Shown here piece after piece: positions 1 to 7,386 of a stretch of DNA of 64,000 nucleotides. The translations under genes and the position numbers were made by a program. The notes below the pieces were generated by a model. That model made no database searches. It was not told where the DNA came from and saw only the letters and a list, made by a program, of their open reading frames with translations. Position 1 is the stretch's first letter. Every line of letters starts with the position of its first letter. The stretch comes from Nocardioides lianchengensis (GTDB lineage: Bacteria > Actinomycetota > Actinomycetes > Propionibacteriales > Nocardioidaceae), in assembly GCF_900101465.1 (NCBI RefSeq), contig NZ_FMZM01000002.1, positions 248,001-312,000 on the forward strand, written 5' to 3'.

Positions 1-492
1 ATCGTGCACGGTGGCCACGTCAACAAGGCCGACGACCCTGCGAAGGGGTTCGACAACTGGCGCAAGGCGATCGAGGCGACCGACCTCAAGCTGCCGCTGC
101 TGATCGAGAACACCGCCGGCGGCGACCACGCGATGACGCGCTACCTCGATCGCATCGAGGGTGTCTGGGCGGCGATCTCCGGCACCGAGCAGGCCGACCT
201 CGTCGGGTTCTGCCTCGACACCTGCCACGCCCACGCCGGCGGCAACGCGCTGGAGACCGTGGTCGAGGACGTCCGGCGGATCACCGGTCGCATCGATCTC
301 GTGCACTGCAACGACAGCCGCGACGAGTTCGACTCGGGCGCCGACCGGCACGCCAACTTCGGCGCCGGCAAGATCGATCCCGACCTGCTGGCCAGCGTGG
401 TGCGCGACGCCGGGGCTCCGGTGGTCTGCGAGACCCCCGGACCGGCCGACGCGCACGTCGCCGACTTCGCCTGGCTGCGCGAGCGCCTCTGA
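1..492 (+). CDS. nfo: Endonuclease IV (deoxyribonuclease IV), 3' part
   Basis: This is the C-terminal 163 residues of an AP endonuclease IV, open at the window edge. The enzyme is a zinc-dependent TIM-barrel protein that cuts DNA 5' to abasic sites in base excision repair. Family metal-binding segments are visible in order: LIENTAGG (Glu ligand), CLDTCHAHAGG (Asp and His ligands), HCNDSRDEFDSGADRHANFG (Asp and His ligands) and the terminal VCETPGP (Glu ligand). About 100-120 N-terminal residues lie outside the window. The reading frame is open from base 1. It is followed by a short gap and then by the 3' end of a gene on the opposite strand. The assignment is secure. Confidence 0.93.
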   Translation: MVHGGHVNKADDPAKGFDNWRKAIEATDLKLPLLIENTAGGDHAMTRYLDRIEGVWAAISGTEQADLVGFCLDTCHAHAGGNALETVVEDVRRITGRIDLVHCNDSRDEFDSGADRHANFGAGKIDPDLLASVVRDAGAPVVCETPGPADAHVADFAWLRERL

Positions 493-577
493 CCTCGAGT
501 CGAGCGACGCCTGCGGGCCGGCCACCCCCGTGAGCGGCCGACCCGCACGACCCGTCCCGTGGGGGGTCGGTCCGGTG

Positions 578-895
578 TCAGGACACCGTGACGGTGAGGC
601 ACCGGACCTCGGACGAGTCCGGCCGGCCGCTGCGCTGGCGGACCAGCCGCAACGTGCTGCCGACCGGCCCCAGCGCGGGCTGCTCCGGACCGAAGACGAG
701 GAACGCGAAGTCGTGCCCGTTCTCCTCGATCGGCACCAGGTGCGCCGGCCGGTCCAGGACCTGCCACCGGCTGTCCCCGAGGTGTCGCCGGAAGCTCACG
801 CGCACGCAGCTGCCGACACCCGCGTCGATCACCTGCCCCGACGCGGGGTCCTCGAGGACGTGACGGCTGATCCGCTGCTGCACTCCGACCGACAC
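578..895 (-). CDS. Small beta-rich protein, possible chagasin-like (I42) inhibitor, last gene of CHAT/subtilase module
   Basis: This 105-residue soluble protein has no signal peptide and is probably mostly beta-strand. The GTG start has a GAGGAGG ribosome-binding site five bases upstream, and the gene begins about 77 bp after the CHAT gene, so it is likely the last gene of that operon. The strand pattern, with SCVRVSF, SRWQVLDRP, FAFLVFGP, GSTLRLVRQR and CLTVTVS, resembles the chagasin/I42 family of cysteine-protease inhibitors. In that family a W..., a phi-F-phi strand and an LR...R segment are spaced in this way. This is a pattern reading, not a sequence match, and the inhibitor idea is inference. 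Otherwise it is a hypothetical protein. Confidence 0.75.
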   Translation of the reverse strand: MSVGVQQRISRHVLEDPASGQVIDAGVGSCVRVSFRRHLGDSRWQVLDRPAHLVPIEENGHDFAFLVFGPEQPALGPVGSTLRLVRQRSGRPDSSEVRCLTVTVS

Positions 896-972
896 GACTG
901 CCTCCTCGCACTGGGTTGTCGAGGGTGAGGAGCAGTGTCCGTGCGCGCTGATACGTCGAAGCGGGAAGGCGA

Positions 973-3405
973 TCAGCCGAAGCAGACCAACGGCACGGGG
1001 GCGGTGCCGGTCGAGACGGCCGGCACCGCCGCGGCCAGGGCCGTGGCCGGGTCCACGCCGGCCGCGAGCTGCTGGTGCACGGCGACCAGCACGTCGTACG
1101 CCGCGGCGTCGTTGACCGCGGCCGCCGACGCGATCACGCAGCGGGCACCGGCGTGCAGCCAGGCCGCCGACATGCCGATCAGCTCCTCGCCCCAGCGCAC
1201 GGTCGAGCGGCCGACCTCGCAGGCCGACAGCAGGACGACGTCGGGGACCGAGCGGAGCCGGTCGACGTCGTACCCGAACCAGGAGCCGTCGGCGAGCAGC
1301 AGACCGGAGAAGAGCGGGTTCTCGGCGGAGTGCCGCCCGTGGGCCGCCACGTGCAGGACGTCGACCTGCTCGGCCAGCTCGGAGACGGCGTCGGCCGTGG
1401 CCTCGGTGCCGACCAGCACCCGGGCGTCACGCCACTCCTTGGCCGCGGCGTTGACCTCGTCCTCCGCGCGCACCACCCGCGGGCCGGCGACGAAGCCGGC
1501 GGTCGCGGTGCGCAGCGGCGTCGTACGGCGCGCCAGCCAGGACGTGGCCGACTGCGCGACCGTGACCGGGCGGCCGACGTACCCGGGCAGCAGGGTCCAC
1601 GGCACCCCGGCCAGCACGCCCGACGGTGTCAGCACCACCCGCCGGTCGCCGACCGCGTCGAGGACCGGGGCCACGAGGAGGCGAGCGAGCTCATCGAGAC
1701 GTACGGCGAGCGCGCCCCGGACCGCGCCCGCCATCGGCTCCGGCAGGTCGGCAGCAGCGACGTCGAGGTCGGGCAGCAGGCCGCCGAGCAGGGCGTCGAG
1801 GTCGGCGCGACCGCCGAGGTCGACCCAGGTGGCGGCGTCGGGCGTGACGACCAGCGCCACGATCGCGTCCGCGGTGACGACGTAGGCAACCAGCGCCGAG
1901 TCCGCGTCGAGGGCCTCGCGCAACGCGTCGAGCGTGACCGGGTCGGCCACCTCGCCGGACCCGCGGTGCTGCCAGGCCCGCTCGCGGACGCGCTGGCGCA
2001 GCTCGGCCTCGCGCGCCGCCGACGGACCGCCTCGCAGCTCGGCCAGGTCGGCGGCCAGCTCGGGATCCTCGGGCGCCCGTACCGGCTGCACCCGGCTGGC
2101 CAGCATCCGCGCGCGCTCCGACCACTCCAGCAGTACGGCGGGCCGCCGCGACTCCACGGCCAGCGCCAGCCCGCGCACCCCCAGCCGGACCCCCGCCCCG
2201 GCCACCCCGGTCTGCAGGTCGAGCGAGCCGAAGGAGCTCTGCCACGCGTGCAGATCGGCCAGGCCGGCGCGGAGGTGGCCCAGGGCACGGGCACTGCGCC
2301 CGGCCACCTCGTCGATCGTCGCCGCCGTCTCCGCGTGCACGAGGCGGACCGCGAGTGGGGCCTCCCGTCGACGGGGCGTGCGGCGGATGCGCTCGCGCGC
2401 CTCGACGAGATCACCTCTCGCCGCCGCGACGGCAGCGGCGTGGAGACCGACGACGACGGCGTCCCAGCGGGCGCCGTCCTCGGCGAGTGCCGCGGCGAGC
2501 TCGTCCGCGTCCGTCAGCCAGCGGGTCCGCGTCGTTCCTGACCGTCGCTCGGCCGCCAGCCGCACCGCCTCCGCGCGGCGGGCCATCGCCGGCGCGCCGG
2601 CGTCACGGAACCGCCGTGCCGAGGACCGGGCCAGCCTGCCCGCCTCGTCCGGTCCGGCGGCGACCAACGCGCGGGCCAGGGAGAGCTCGGCCTCGCCCTG
2701 ACGGCGCCGAAGCCGCCGCGAGCCGTACGCCCGCGCCGCCGCCTCCAACGCCCGACGTCCCTCTCCCACGAGCCCGGCGGCGAGGAGCGCCTCGGCCCGG
2801 TCCTGCTGGCCCACCGCCTCGCTGACGGGACTCAGCGGAGCCAGCACCGGCGCCGCCGCGTCCATCAGGCCCAGCGCGGTGACGAGGTCACCGGCCAGGA
2901 AGCGGCAGTAGCCCAGGTTGTGCTGGGCCATCGCCGCCTCGGTCGGCATCCCGGCCCGGAGCAGGTGGGGGGTGGCCGCAGCGAAGTCGCGCTCGGCCGC
3001 CGGCAGGTCCTCGTGGCGCAGGTGCACGCCACCCCTGTTGAGGTGGATGCGCCCCAGCAGGTCGTCCTCGTCGTCCAGCAGCTCGCCGGCCGTGTTGAAG
3101 TCGGCGAGCGCCTCCTGCGTCCGACCGGCCAGCATGAGGAGCATGCCGCGCTGGCTGAGAACGGACGCCCGCGTCACCTGCGGCAGGCTCGACCGGTCCA
3201 GGACCGCGCCACACCGCTCGAGAGCGGCCTCGCTGTCCCCGGTCTCCGCCTCCAGGTGCGCCAGGCTCGACTCCACCTCGGCCGAGAGACGTGGATCGTC
3301 ACCGACCCGGGTGAGGGCCAGCCGCAGCAGTCGCCGCGCCGTGGCGTAGCGACCCGCGTTCGTCGCGACGACACCCCGCTGGTGGAGCTCCCCGGCAGAC
3401 AGCAC
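973..3405 (-). CDS. TPR-CHAT domain protein (caspase-like peptidase)
   Basis: This 810-residue protein has an N-terminal array of about ten tetratricopeptide-like helical pairs (residues 1-450) and a C-terminal CHAT domain (about 500-810). CHAT domains are clan CD (caspase/separase-like) cysteine peptidases. The predicted dyad is His689, in HVAAHGRHS, and Cys729, in VVLLSACEVG, so the active site looks intact. The gene starts 4 bp after the stop of the subtilase gene (3410) and is translationally coupled to it. In the family, TPR repeats usually sense or scaffold and the CHAT domain cleaves a dedicated partner. Here the subtilase next door or the small proteins of the module are candidate partners. 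Its biological role is not known. Confidence 0.9.
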   Translation of the reverse strand: MLSAGELHQRGVVATNAGRYATARRLLRLALTRVGDDPRLSAEVESSLAHLEAETGDSEAALERCGAVLDRSSLPQVTRASVLSQRGMLLMLAGRTQEALADFNTAGELLDDEDDLLGRIHLNRGGVHLRHEDLPAAERDFAAATPHLLRAGMPTEAAMAQHNLGYCRFLAGDLVTALGLMDAAAPVLAPLSPVSEAVGQQDRAEALLAAGLVGEGRRALEAAARAYGSRRLRRRQGEAELSLARALVAAGPDEAGRLARSSARRFRDAGAPAMARRAEAVRLAAERRSGTTRTRWLTDADELAAALAEDGARWDAVVVGLHAAAVAAARGDLVEARERIRRTPRRREAPLAVRLVHAETAATIDEVAGRSARALGHLRAGLADLHAWQSSFGSLDLQTGVAGAGVRLGVRGLALAVESRRPAVLLEWSERARMLASRVQPVRAPEDPELAADLAELRGGPSAAREAELRQRVRERAWQHRGSGEVADPVTLDALREALDADSALVAYVVTADAIVALVVTPDAATWVDLGGRADLDALLGGLLPDLDVAAADLPEPMAGAVRGALAVRLDELARLLVAPVLDAVGDRRVVLTPSGVLAGVPWTLLPGYVGRPVTVAQSATSWLARRTTPLRTATAGFVAGPRVVRAEDEVNAAAKEWRDARVLVGTEATADAVSELAEQVDVLHVAAHGRHSAENPLFSGLLLADGSWFGYDVDRLRSVPDVVLLSACEVGRSTVRWGEELIGMSAAWLHAGARCVIASAAAVNDAAAYDVLVAVHQQLAAGVDPATALAAAVPAVSTGTAPVPLVCFG

Positions 3406-3409
3406 TCGC

Positions 3410-4993
3410 TCAGTCTGGACTGATTCCCGTCAGGTTCTCCACCACCGCCCATCCGCGGCTGACGGCGGTGGCGGGCTCCTCGCCCGTCCCGAGCTCGGCG
3501 GCGATCAGCGTGGCCAGCCGGCCGGCCAGCAGGGGCGCCGCGAACGAGGTTCCGCTCCAGACGGCGAAGCCGCCACGGAAGTCGTCCGGATCGATCGCCT
3601 CGCGCACGCGGCCGAAGGCGGTCATCCGCGCCGGCGGCAGCAACCCGCCCTGGAAGGACGGCATGGTGCTCACCAGGGCGGCACCCGGCACGTGGGCACG
3701 AACCCACGGGCCGGCGTTGGTGAACAGCGCGTCAGAGGCCAGGTTCGGGTTGAGGGCGCCGACCGAGACGATCGGCGCGACCTCGCGGGCCGCCCCGTAC
3801 GGCCCGGCCCCGTCGGCCCACGGCGCGAAGGCGGCGGGAAAGCTGGGTCGGCTCGTGGCGTCGTTGCCGGCGGAGCAGACGACCACCGTGCCGCCCGCGG
3901 CGAGGTCCCTGAGGATGTCGAACAGCGTCGGGTCGAAGAGCTCGTCCTCGGGCGTCTCGTGGTAGTAGCCCATGGACAGGCTCAGCACGTCGATGGCCTG
4001 ACCGCCGGGCACTCCCTCACGGTGCCGGCGCGCCAGCTCGGCGATCTGGGCGAGCGAGGCGACCAGGTCGGACTCGAGGATCGGGCCGGCTGACGGGACG
4101 ACGCGCCAGGCGATGATGTCGGCGTCCGGGCACCCCTGGTGCACGAGTCCGGCGATGAAGGTCCCGTGCCCCGACAGTGGATCGATGACGCCGTCGAGCG
4201 GGCCCGTCAGGTCGCCGTGCGCCTCCGGATCGGTGTCCGGATCCACGTAGCCGATCGGAGTGCCGTCGAGCGTGACCTCGGTGCGCACCACGTCGTCGAG
4301 CCACGGGTGCGATCCGCACCCGGTGTCGAGCAGCGCCACGACGGGTCTGCGGGTGGGCCCGTCGTCGCTGCGCACGGGCGCCGGCCCGACGTAGGCGACG
4401 GCCTGCCGCCCGCCGGACCCGGCGGCGCCGTACGACGCGACCGGTGACGACGCGTCGGCCGCCGGGTTGCCCGAGTGGTACGGGTTGCCCGAGTGGTACG
4501 GGTTCCCGGAGTGGTAGGGGTTGCCCGAGTGGTACGGATTCGCCTCGAGGGAGCCCGAGAACACCACGTGCTCCAGCCCCACCCCTCGCACCGACTCGAC
4601 ACCGAACTGAGCCCGGGTCTGCTGCAGCAGCGTCCACCCGTCGGGAGCGATCGTGGCGCGGTCGGACGCGACCACCAGCCGGACCGGCCGGACGCCGAAG
4701 CGCAGGTTCACCGTGCGCGGGTCCTCGCGCTCGGCGACCACGTCCCAGCCGAGCGGCTTCGCCACGGCGCGCAGCACCGCGAGGGCACCGTCGACGTCGA
4801 CCGACTTCGAGATCAGCAGCCGCGGCCCGACGTACACCGTGGGGCGCGGGCGCACGCCGCGCACCGTGAGGGCGGTGGCGGGGTCGAGGACCCGGCCCTC
4901 GACGCCGGCGATCACCCCGGGGCGGGGCGGGTTGGGATCGCGGTCGAGCGGCTTGCGAGGCGCCGGGCGCTTCTCATCGTCGGGCAGGGCCAT
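3410..4993 (-). CDS. S8 family serine peptidase (subtilase) with NPYHSG repeat linker
   Basis: This 527-residue subtilisin-family protease carries the full predicted triad: Asp223 (VVALLDTGCG), His276 (GHGTFIAGLVHQ) and Ser483 (SGTSFAAPLLAG). The oxyanion Asn lies in VVVCSAGND. There is no signal peptide, so it probably acts in the cytoplasm. Residues 1-150 form a separate N-terminal domain. It is joined to the catalytic domain by four perfect NPYHSG hexapeptides (residues 152-175). Cytoplasmic subtilases next to CHAT proteins and a sigma factor suggest a regulated proteolytic switch. The N-terminal region plus repeat may be a pro-domain or a target recognition segment (inference). It starts 6 bp after the upstream small gene. 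Confidence 0.93.
   Translation of the reverse strand: MALPDDEKRPAPRKPLDRDPNPPRPGVIAGVEGRVLDPATALTVRGVRPRPTVYVGPRLLISKSVDVDGALAVLRAVAKPLGWDVVAEREDPRTVNLRFGVRPVRLVVASDRATIAPDGWTLLQQTRAQFGVESVRGVGLEHVVFSGSLEANPYHSGNPYHSGNPYHSGNPYHSGNPAADASSPVASYGAAGSGGRQAVAYVGPAPVRSDDGPTRRPVVALLDTGCGSHPWLDDVVRTEVTLDGTPIGYVDPDTDPEAHGDLTGPLDGVIDPLSGHGTFIAGLVHQGCPDADIIAWRVVPSAGPILESDLVASLAQIAELARRHREGVPGGQAIDVLSLSMGYYHETPEDELFDPTLFDILRDLAAGGTVVVCSAGNDATSRPSFPAAFAPWADGAGPYGAAREVAPIVSVGALNPNLASDALFTNAGPWVRAHVPGAALVSTMPSFQGGLLPPARMTAFGRVREAIDPDDFRGGFAVWSGTSFAAPLLAGRLATLIAAELGTGEEPATAVSRGWAVVENLTGISPD
4469..4540 (-). repeat. Four tandem 18-bp units encoding NPYHSG
   Basis: The 18-bp unit, which reads gttgcccgagtggtacgg on the plus strand with small synonymous changes, occurs four times in a row inside the subtilase gene. 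The units encode residues 152-175. A fifth partial unit (NP) follows. Tandem units this alike can change copy number by slippage without breaking the frame. Confidence 0.9.
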
Positions 4994-4999
4994 GCTTCC

Positions 5000-5452
5000 T
5001 CAGATCTCGAAGGTGGGGGTGGAGAAGGCCGGGCGGGTGATGTCGTGCGGCTCGAGGCTGAGCCGGTGCAGCCCGAGAGGCAGGCCGGTGAGCTCGAAGC
5101 GGCCGGTGTCGGTGACGCTGGCGACGAAGGTGCCGGCGCGCACGGTCATCGCCTCCGGCGGCACCACCCAGCCGTCGATGCGGGACGCACCGTCCTCGAC
5201 GGCGACCCGCACCAGCAGGTCGGTCTCACCGTGCACGAACCGCAGCGTGTACGTCGCGGTGCCGCGCGCGCCGACCAGCTCGTCGGAGCGGTCGACCAGC
5301 TCCATCAGGCCCAGCAGCTCCGCGTCCAGGTCGCTCGCGGCGAACGCGGCGGCGGCCTGCATGCGGGCGACCAGGTCGTCCGGGACGGGGTCCCGCTCCT
5401 CGTGCACCCGTCGTACGACGTCCAGCAGGTCCTCGCGGCTCATCTCGCTCAT
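5000..5452 (-). CDS. Small anti-sigma-like/beta-domain protein between sigma factor and subtilase
   Basis: This 150-residue soluble protein has an N-terminal helical segment (about 1-55, with DPVPDDLVARM and DLDAELLGLMEL) followed by a beta-rich C-terminal domain (about 60-150, with GRFELTGLPLGLHRLSLEP). That ending resembles carboxypeptidase-regulatory-like/transthyretin folds. The PVPDDLVAR helix recurs in the probable anti-sigma protein at 23849-24640, which suggests sigma-factor binding. No zinc-binding HxxxCxxC motif is seen. A good AGGGGA ribosome-binding site precedes ATG 5452, and that ATG overlaps the stop of a 23-codon mini-ORF. Its position directly downstream of the sigma gene supports an anti-sigma or sensor role (inference). 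Confidence 0.8.
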   Translation of the reverse strand: MSEMSREDLLDVVRRVHEERDPVPDDLVARMQAAAAFAASDLDAELLGLMELVDRSDELVGARGTATYTLRFVHGETDLLVRVAVEDGASRIDGWVVPPEAMTVRAGTFVASVTDTGRFELTGLPLGLHRLSLEPHDITRPAFSTPTFEI

Positions 5453-5520
5453 CGGGGTCCCCTAGACGTTGTCGGACGGAGGAGCGCAGCGGGGGACGAG
5501 AACTTCGTGGGGTGGTTCAT
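5449..5520 (-). CDS. Possible 23-residue coupled mini-ORF
   Basis: The 67-bp gap between the sigma factor stop and the next gene is fully spanned by an ATG...TGA frame that encodes MNHPTKFSSPAALLRPTTSR and three more residues. The ATG overlaps the sigma stop (TGATG), and the TGA overlaps the next start (ATGA), so both junctions look translationally coupled. Against it, about a quarter of its codons (GCT, CGT, ACA, TCT, GGA, CGA) end in A or T, which is poor for this genome. It may simply be a leader that carries the next ribosome-binding site. Confidence 0.3.
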   Translation of the reverse strand: MNHPTKFSSPAALLRPTTSRGPR

Positions 5521-6131
5521 CAGATCTCTCCCGCCTGCACCAGGGCGACCCGCAGCTTGGCCAGGCAGCGGCCGCGGGTGGGCCCGATGCTGCCGATGGG
5601 CATGTCGAGGTCGCTCGCCAGCGACTGGTAGTCGGGCCGCCGCTCGAAGGCGACCACGCGCAGCAGCCGCTGGCAGCGCTCGGGGAGCGCGTCGACCGCC
5701 GACCAGATCCGGTGCCGCGAGTCGGCCTCGACCGCGGAGGTCTCGGCGGAGGACTCGGCGGGCAGCCGGGCGGCCAGCTCCTCGTCGGCCGCGGGCGCGA
5801 CGTGCTGGCCGGCCTTCGCCACCCGCCAGGACTCGCGCCGCGCGGTCGTGGTCAGCCAGCCGCCGACGGCGGCCGGGTCCGCGATCGCCGTACGACGGCG
5901 CACCAGCGCGAGCCATGTGGACTGCACGACGTCCTCGGCCGCCTCCTGCGGCAGCCGGTAGGCGCGCACCACGTGCCACAGCACCGGGGTCATGACGGCG
6001 ACCAGCTCGTCGAGACCGGACGGGTCGCCGTCGAGCCAGCGCACGAACGCCCGGCTCGCGTCGGCCCACAGCCCGTCGGGCGGGGCGCTCGCCCCGGTCA
6101 CGACCCGCGCGGCCGGTCGTCTCGCCGCCAT
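5520..6131 (-). CDS. ECF-type RNA polymerase sigma factor
   Basis: This 203-residue sigma-70 family protein of the ECF kind has sigma2 near residues 25-90 (RAYRLPQEAAEDVVQSTW, WLTTTARR) and sigma4 near 140-195 (ALPERCQRLLRVVAFE, DMPIGSIGPTRGRCLAKLR helix-turn-helix). I chose the ATG at 6131 because GGAGG lies 5 nt upstream; an in-frame ATG at 6152 is also possible. It is the first gene of a five- to six-gene minus-strand unit that ends at 578. It therefore probably controls the subtilase/CHAT module, and perhaps its own promoter. Group and target promoters cannot be assigned from the sequence. Confidence 0.92.
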   Translation of the reverse strand: MAARRPAARVVTGASAPPDGLWADASRAFVRWLDGDPSGLDELVAVMTPVLWHVVRAYRLPQEAAEDVVQSTWLALVRRRTAIADPAAVGGWLTTTARRESWRVAKAGQHVAPAADEELAARLPAESSAETSAVEADSRHRIWSAVDALPERCQRLLRVVAFERRPDYQSLASDLDMPIGSIGPTRGRCLAKLRVALVQAGEI

Positions 6132-6230
6132 CCTCGCCTCCGTCACCATCACGCCCCCGAGGAGCAGGGGGTCCGGCTCCTGATACGTCCGCCTCCATGG
6201 TGGTGCAGACCACCTCCGTCCGCCACGGGG

Positions 6231-6260
6231 TTCAGACCAGTCGGCAGGCTCGTCTAGCCT
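6231..6260 (+). promoter_or_regulatory. Promoter of femX-like gene, leaderless start
   Basis: TTCAGA (6231-6236), an 18-bp spacer and TAGCCT (6255-6260) end 8 nt before ATG 6269. Transcription would start at or next to the start codon. Confidence 0.5.
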
Positions 6261-6268
6261 CGGGCCCC

Positions 6269-7384
6269 ATGGACGTGCGCACGATCAGCCCCGCGGAACA
6301 CCTGGCGTTCCTGCGCACCCGCTCGTCCGCCTCCTTCCTCCAGACTCCTGCCTGGGGACAGGTCAAGGCGGAGTGGCGGCGCGAGTCGCTCGGCTGGTAC
6401 GACGGCGACCGCCTCGCCGGCGTCGCGCTCGTGCTCTACCGCCAGCTGCCGAAGGTCAAGCGCTACCTCGCCTACCTGCCCGAGGGTCCGGTCATCGACT
6501 GGGACACCGAGCAGCTCGCCGCCTGGCTCACCCCGCTGGCCGCCCACCTGAGGAAGCAGGGGGCGTTCGGCGTCCGGATGGGCCCGCCGGTCGTCACCCG
6601 CCGCTGGACCGCCGCCCAGGTCAAGGAGGGCATCGCCGACGCCGGCGTACGACGCCTCGGCGACCTGCCGCCCACCGAGCGCGACGCCACCGGCGCCCGG
6701 GTCGTCACCCAGCTCCACGAGCTGGGCTGGCGCCCCCAGGTCACCGACGGCGGCTTCGCCGCCGGGCAGCCGCAGTACGTCTTCCAGGTCCCGCTCGTCG
6801 ACGCCGACGGCAAGCCGCGCTCCGAGGACGACGTCCTCAAGGGCATGAACCAGCTCTGGCGCCGCAACATCAAGAAGGCCGCCAAGGAGGGCGTGACGGT
6901 CACGGTCGGCACCGACCTCGAGGCCTTCCACGAGCTCTACGTCCACACCGCCCGGCGCGACCACTTCACCCCGCGTCCGCTGTCCTACTTCCGCACCATG
7001 GTCGACGCCCTCAGCGCCGAGGACCCCGACCGGATCCGGCTCTGGTTCGCCCACCACCAGGGCGACCTGGTGGCCGCGACCATCGCCGTCCGCGTGGGCA
7101 CGCACGCCTGGTACTCCTACGGCGCCTCCTCGACCGAGAAGCGCGAGGTCCGCGGCTCCAACGCCGTGCAGTGGGCGATGCTCCAGGACGCCATCGCCGC
7201 CGGCGCCGAGGTCTACGACCTGCGCGGCATCACCGACACCCTCGACGCCGAGGACTCCCACGTCGGGCTGATCCAGTTCAAGGTCGGCACCGGCGGCGAG
7301 GCCGTCGAGTACGCCGGCGAGTGGGACCTGCCCCTCAACCGCGTCCTCTACCAGGCCTTCGACCTCTACATGAAGCGGCGCTGA
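6269..7384 (+). CDS. FemABX-family aminoacyltransferase (peptidoglycan bridge formation)
   Basis: This 371-residue FemAB/FemX protein has two GNAT-like folds. Recognisable blocks are FLQTPAWGQVK near the N-terminus, YLPEGPVIDW, the WRRNIKKAAKEGV helix, FAHHQGDLVAATIAV and YDLRGITDTLD near the end. Family members transfer an amino acid from aminoacyl-tRNA to lipid II in the cytoplasm to build the interpeptide bridge. Nocardioides-type walls have a single glycine bridge, so glycyl transfer is a reasonable guess. ATG 6269 is chosen over the longer frame because a TANNNT box lies just upstream, which makes a leaderless mRNA. It is followed after 2 bp by an alanine-racemase-like gene, so the two form an operon. 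Confidence 0.9.
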   Translation: MDVRTISPAEHLAFLRTRSSASFLQTPAWGQVKAEWRRESLGWYDGDRLAGVALVLYRQLPKVKRYLAYLPEGPVIDWDTEQLAAWLTPLAAHLRKQGAFGVRMGPPVVTRRWTAAQVKEGIADAGVRRLGDLPPTERDATGARVVTQLHELGWRPQVTDGGFAAGQPQYVFQVPLVDADGKPRSEDDVLKGMNQLWRRNIKKAAKEGVTVTVGTDLEAFHELYVHTARRDHFTPRPLSYFRTMVDALSAEDPDRIRLWFAHHQGDLVAATIAVRVGTHAWYSYGASSTEKREVRGSNAVQWAMLQDAIAAGAEVYDLRGITDTLDAEDSHVGLIQFKVGTGGEAVEYAGEWDLPLNRVLYQAFDLYMKRR

Positions 7385-7386
7385 GC

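Noticed and set aside
935..3423. Long plus-strand frames opposite the CHAT gene
   Set aside because: They are Ala/Arg/Gly/Ser-rich shadow frames without domains; the minus-strand frame has the full CHAT and TPR signatures.
5449..5520. FxSxx-COOH type modified peptide
   Set aside because: The mini-ORF does not end in FxSxx and no radical SAM maturase is nearby.
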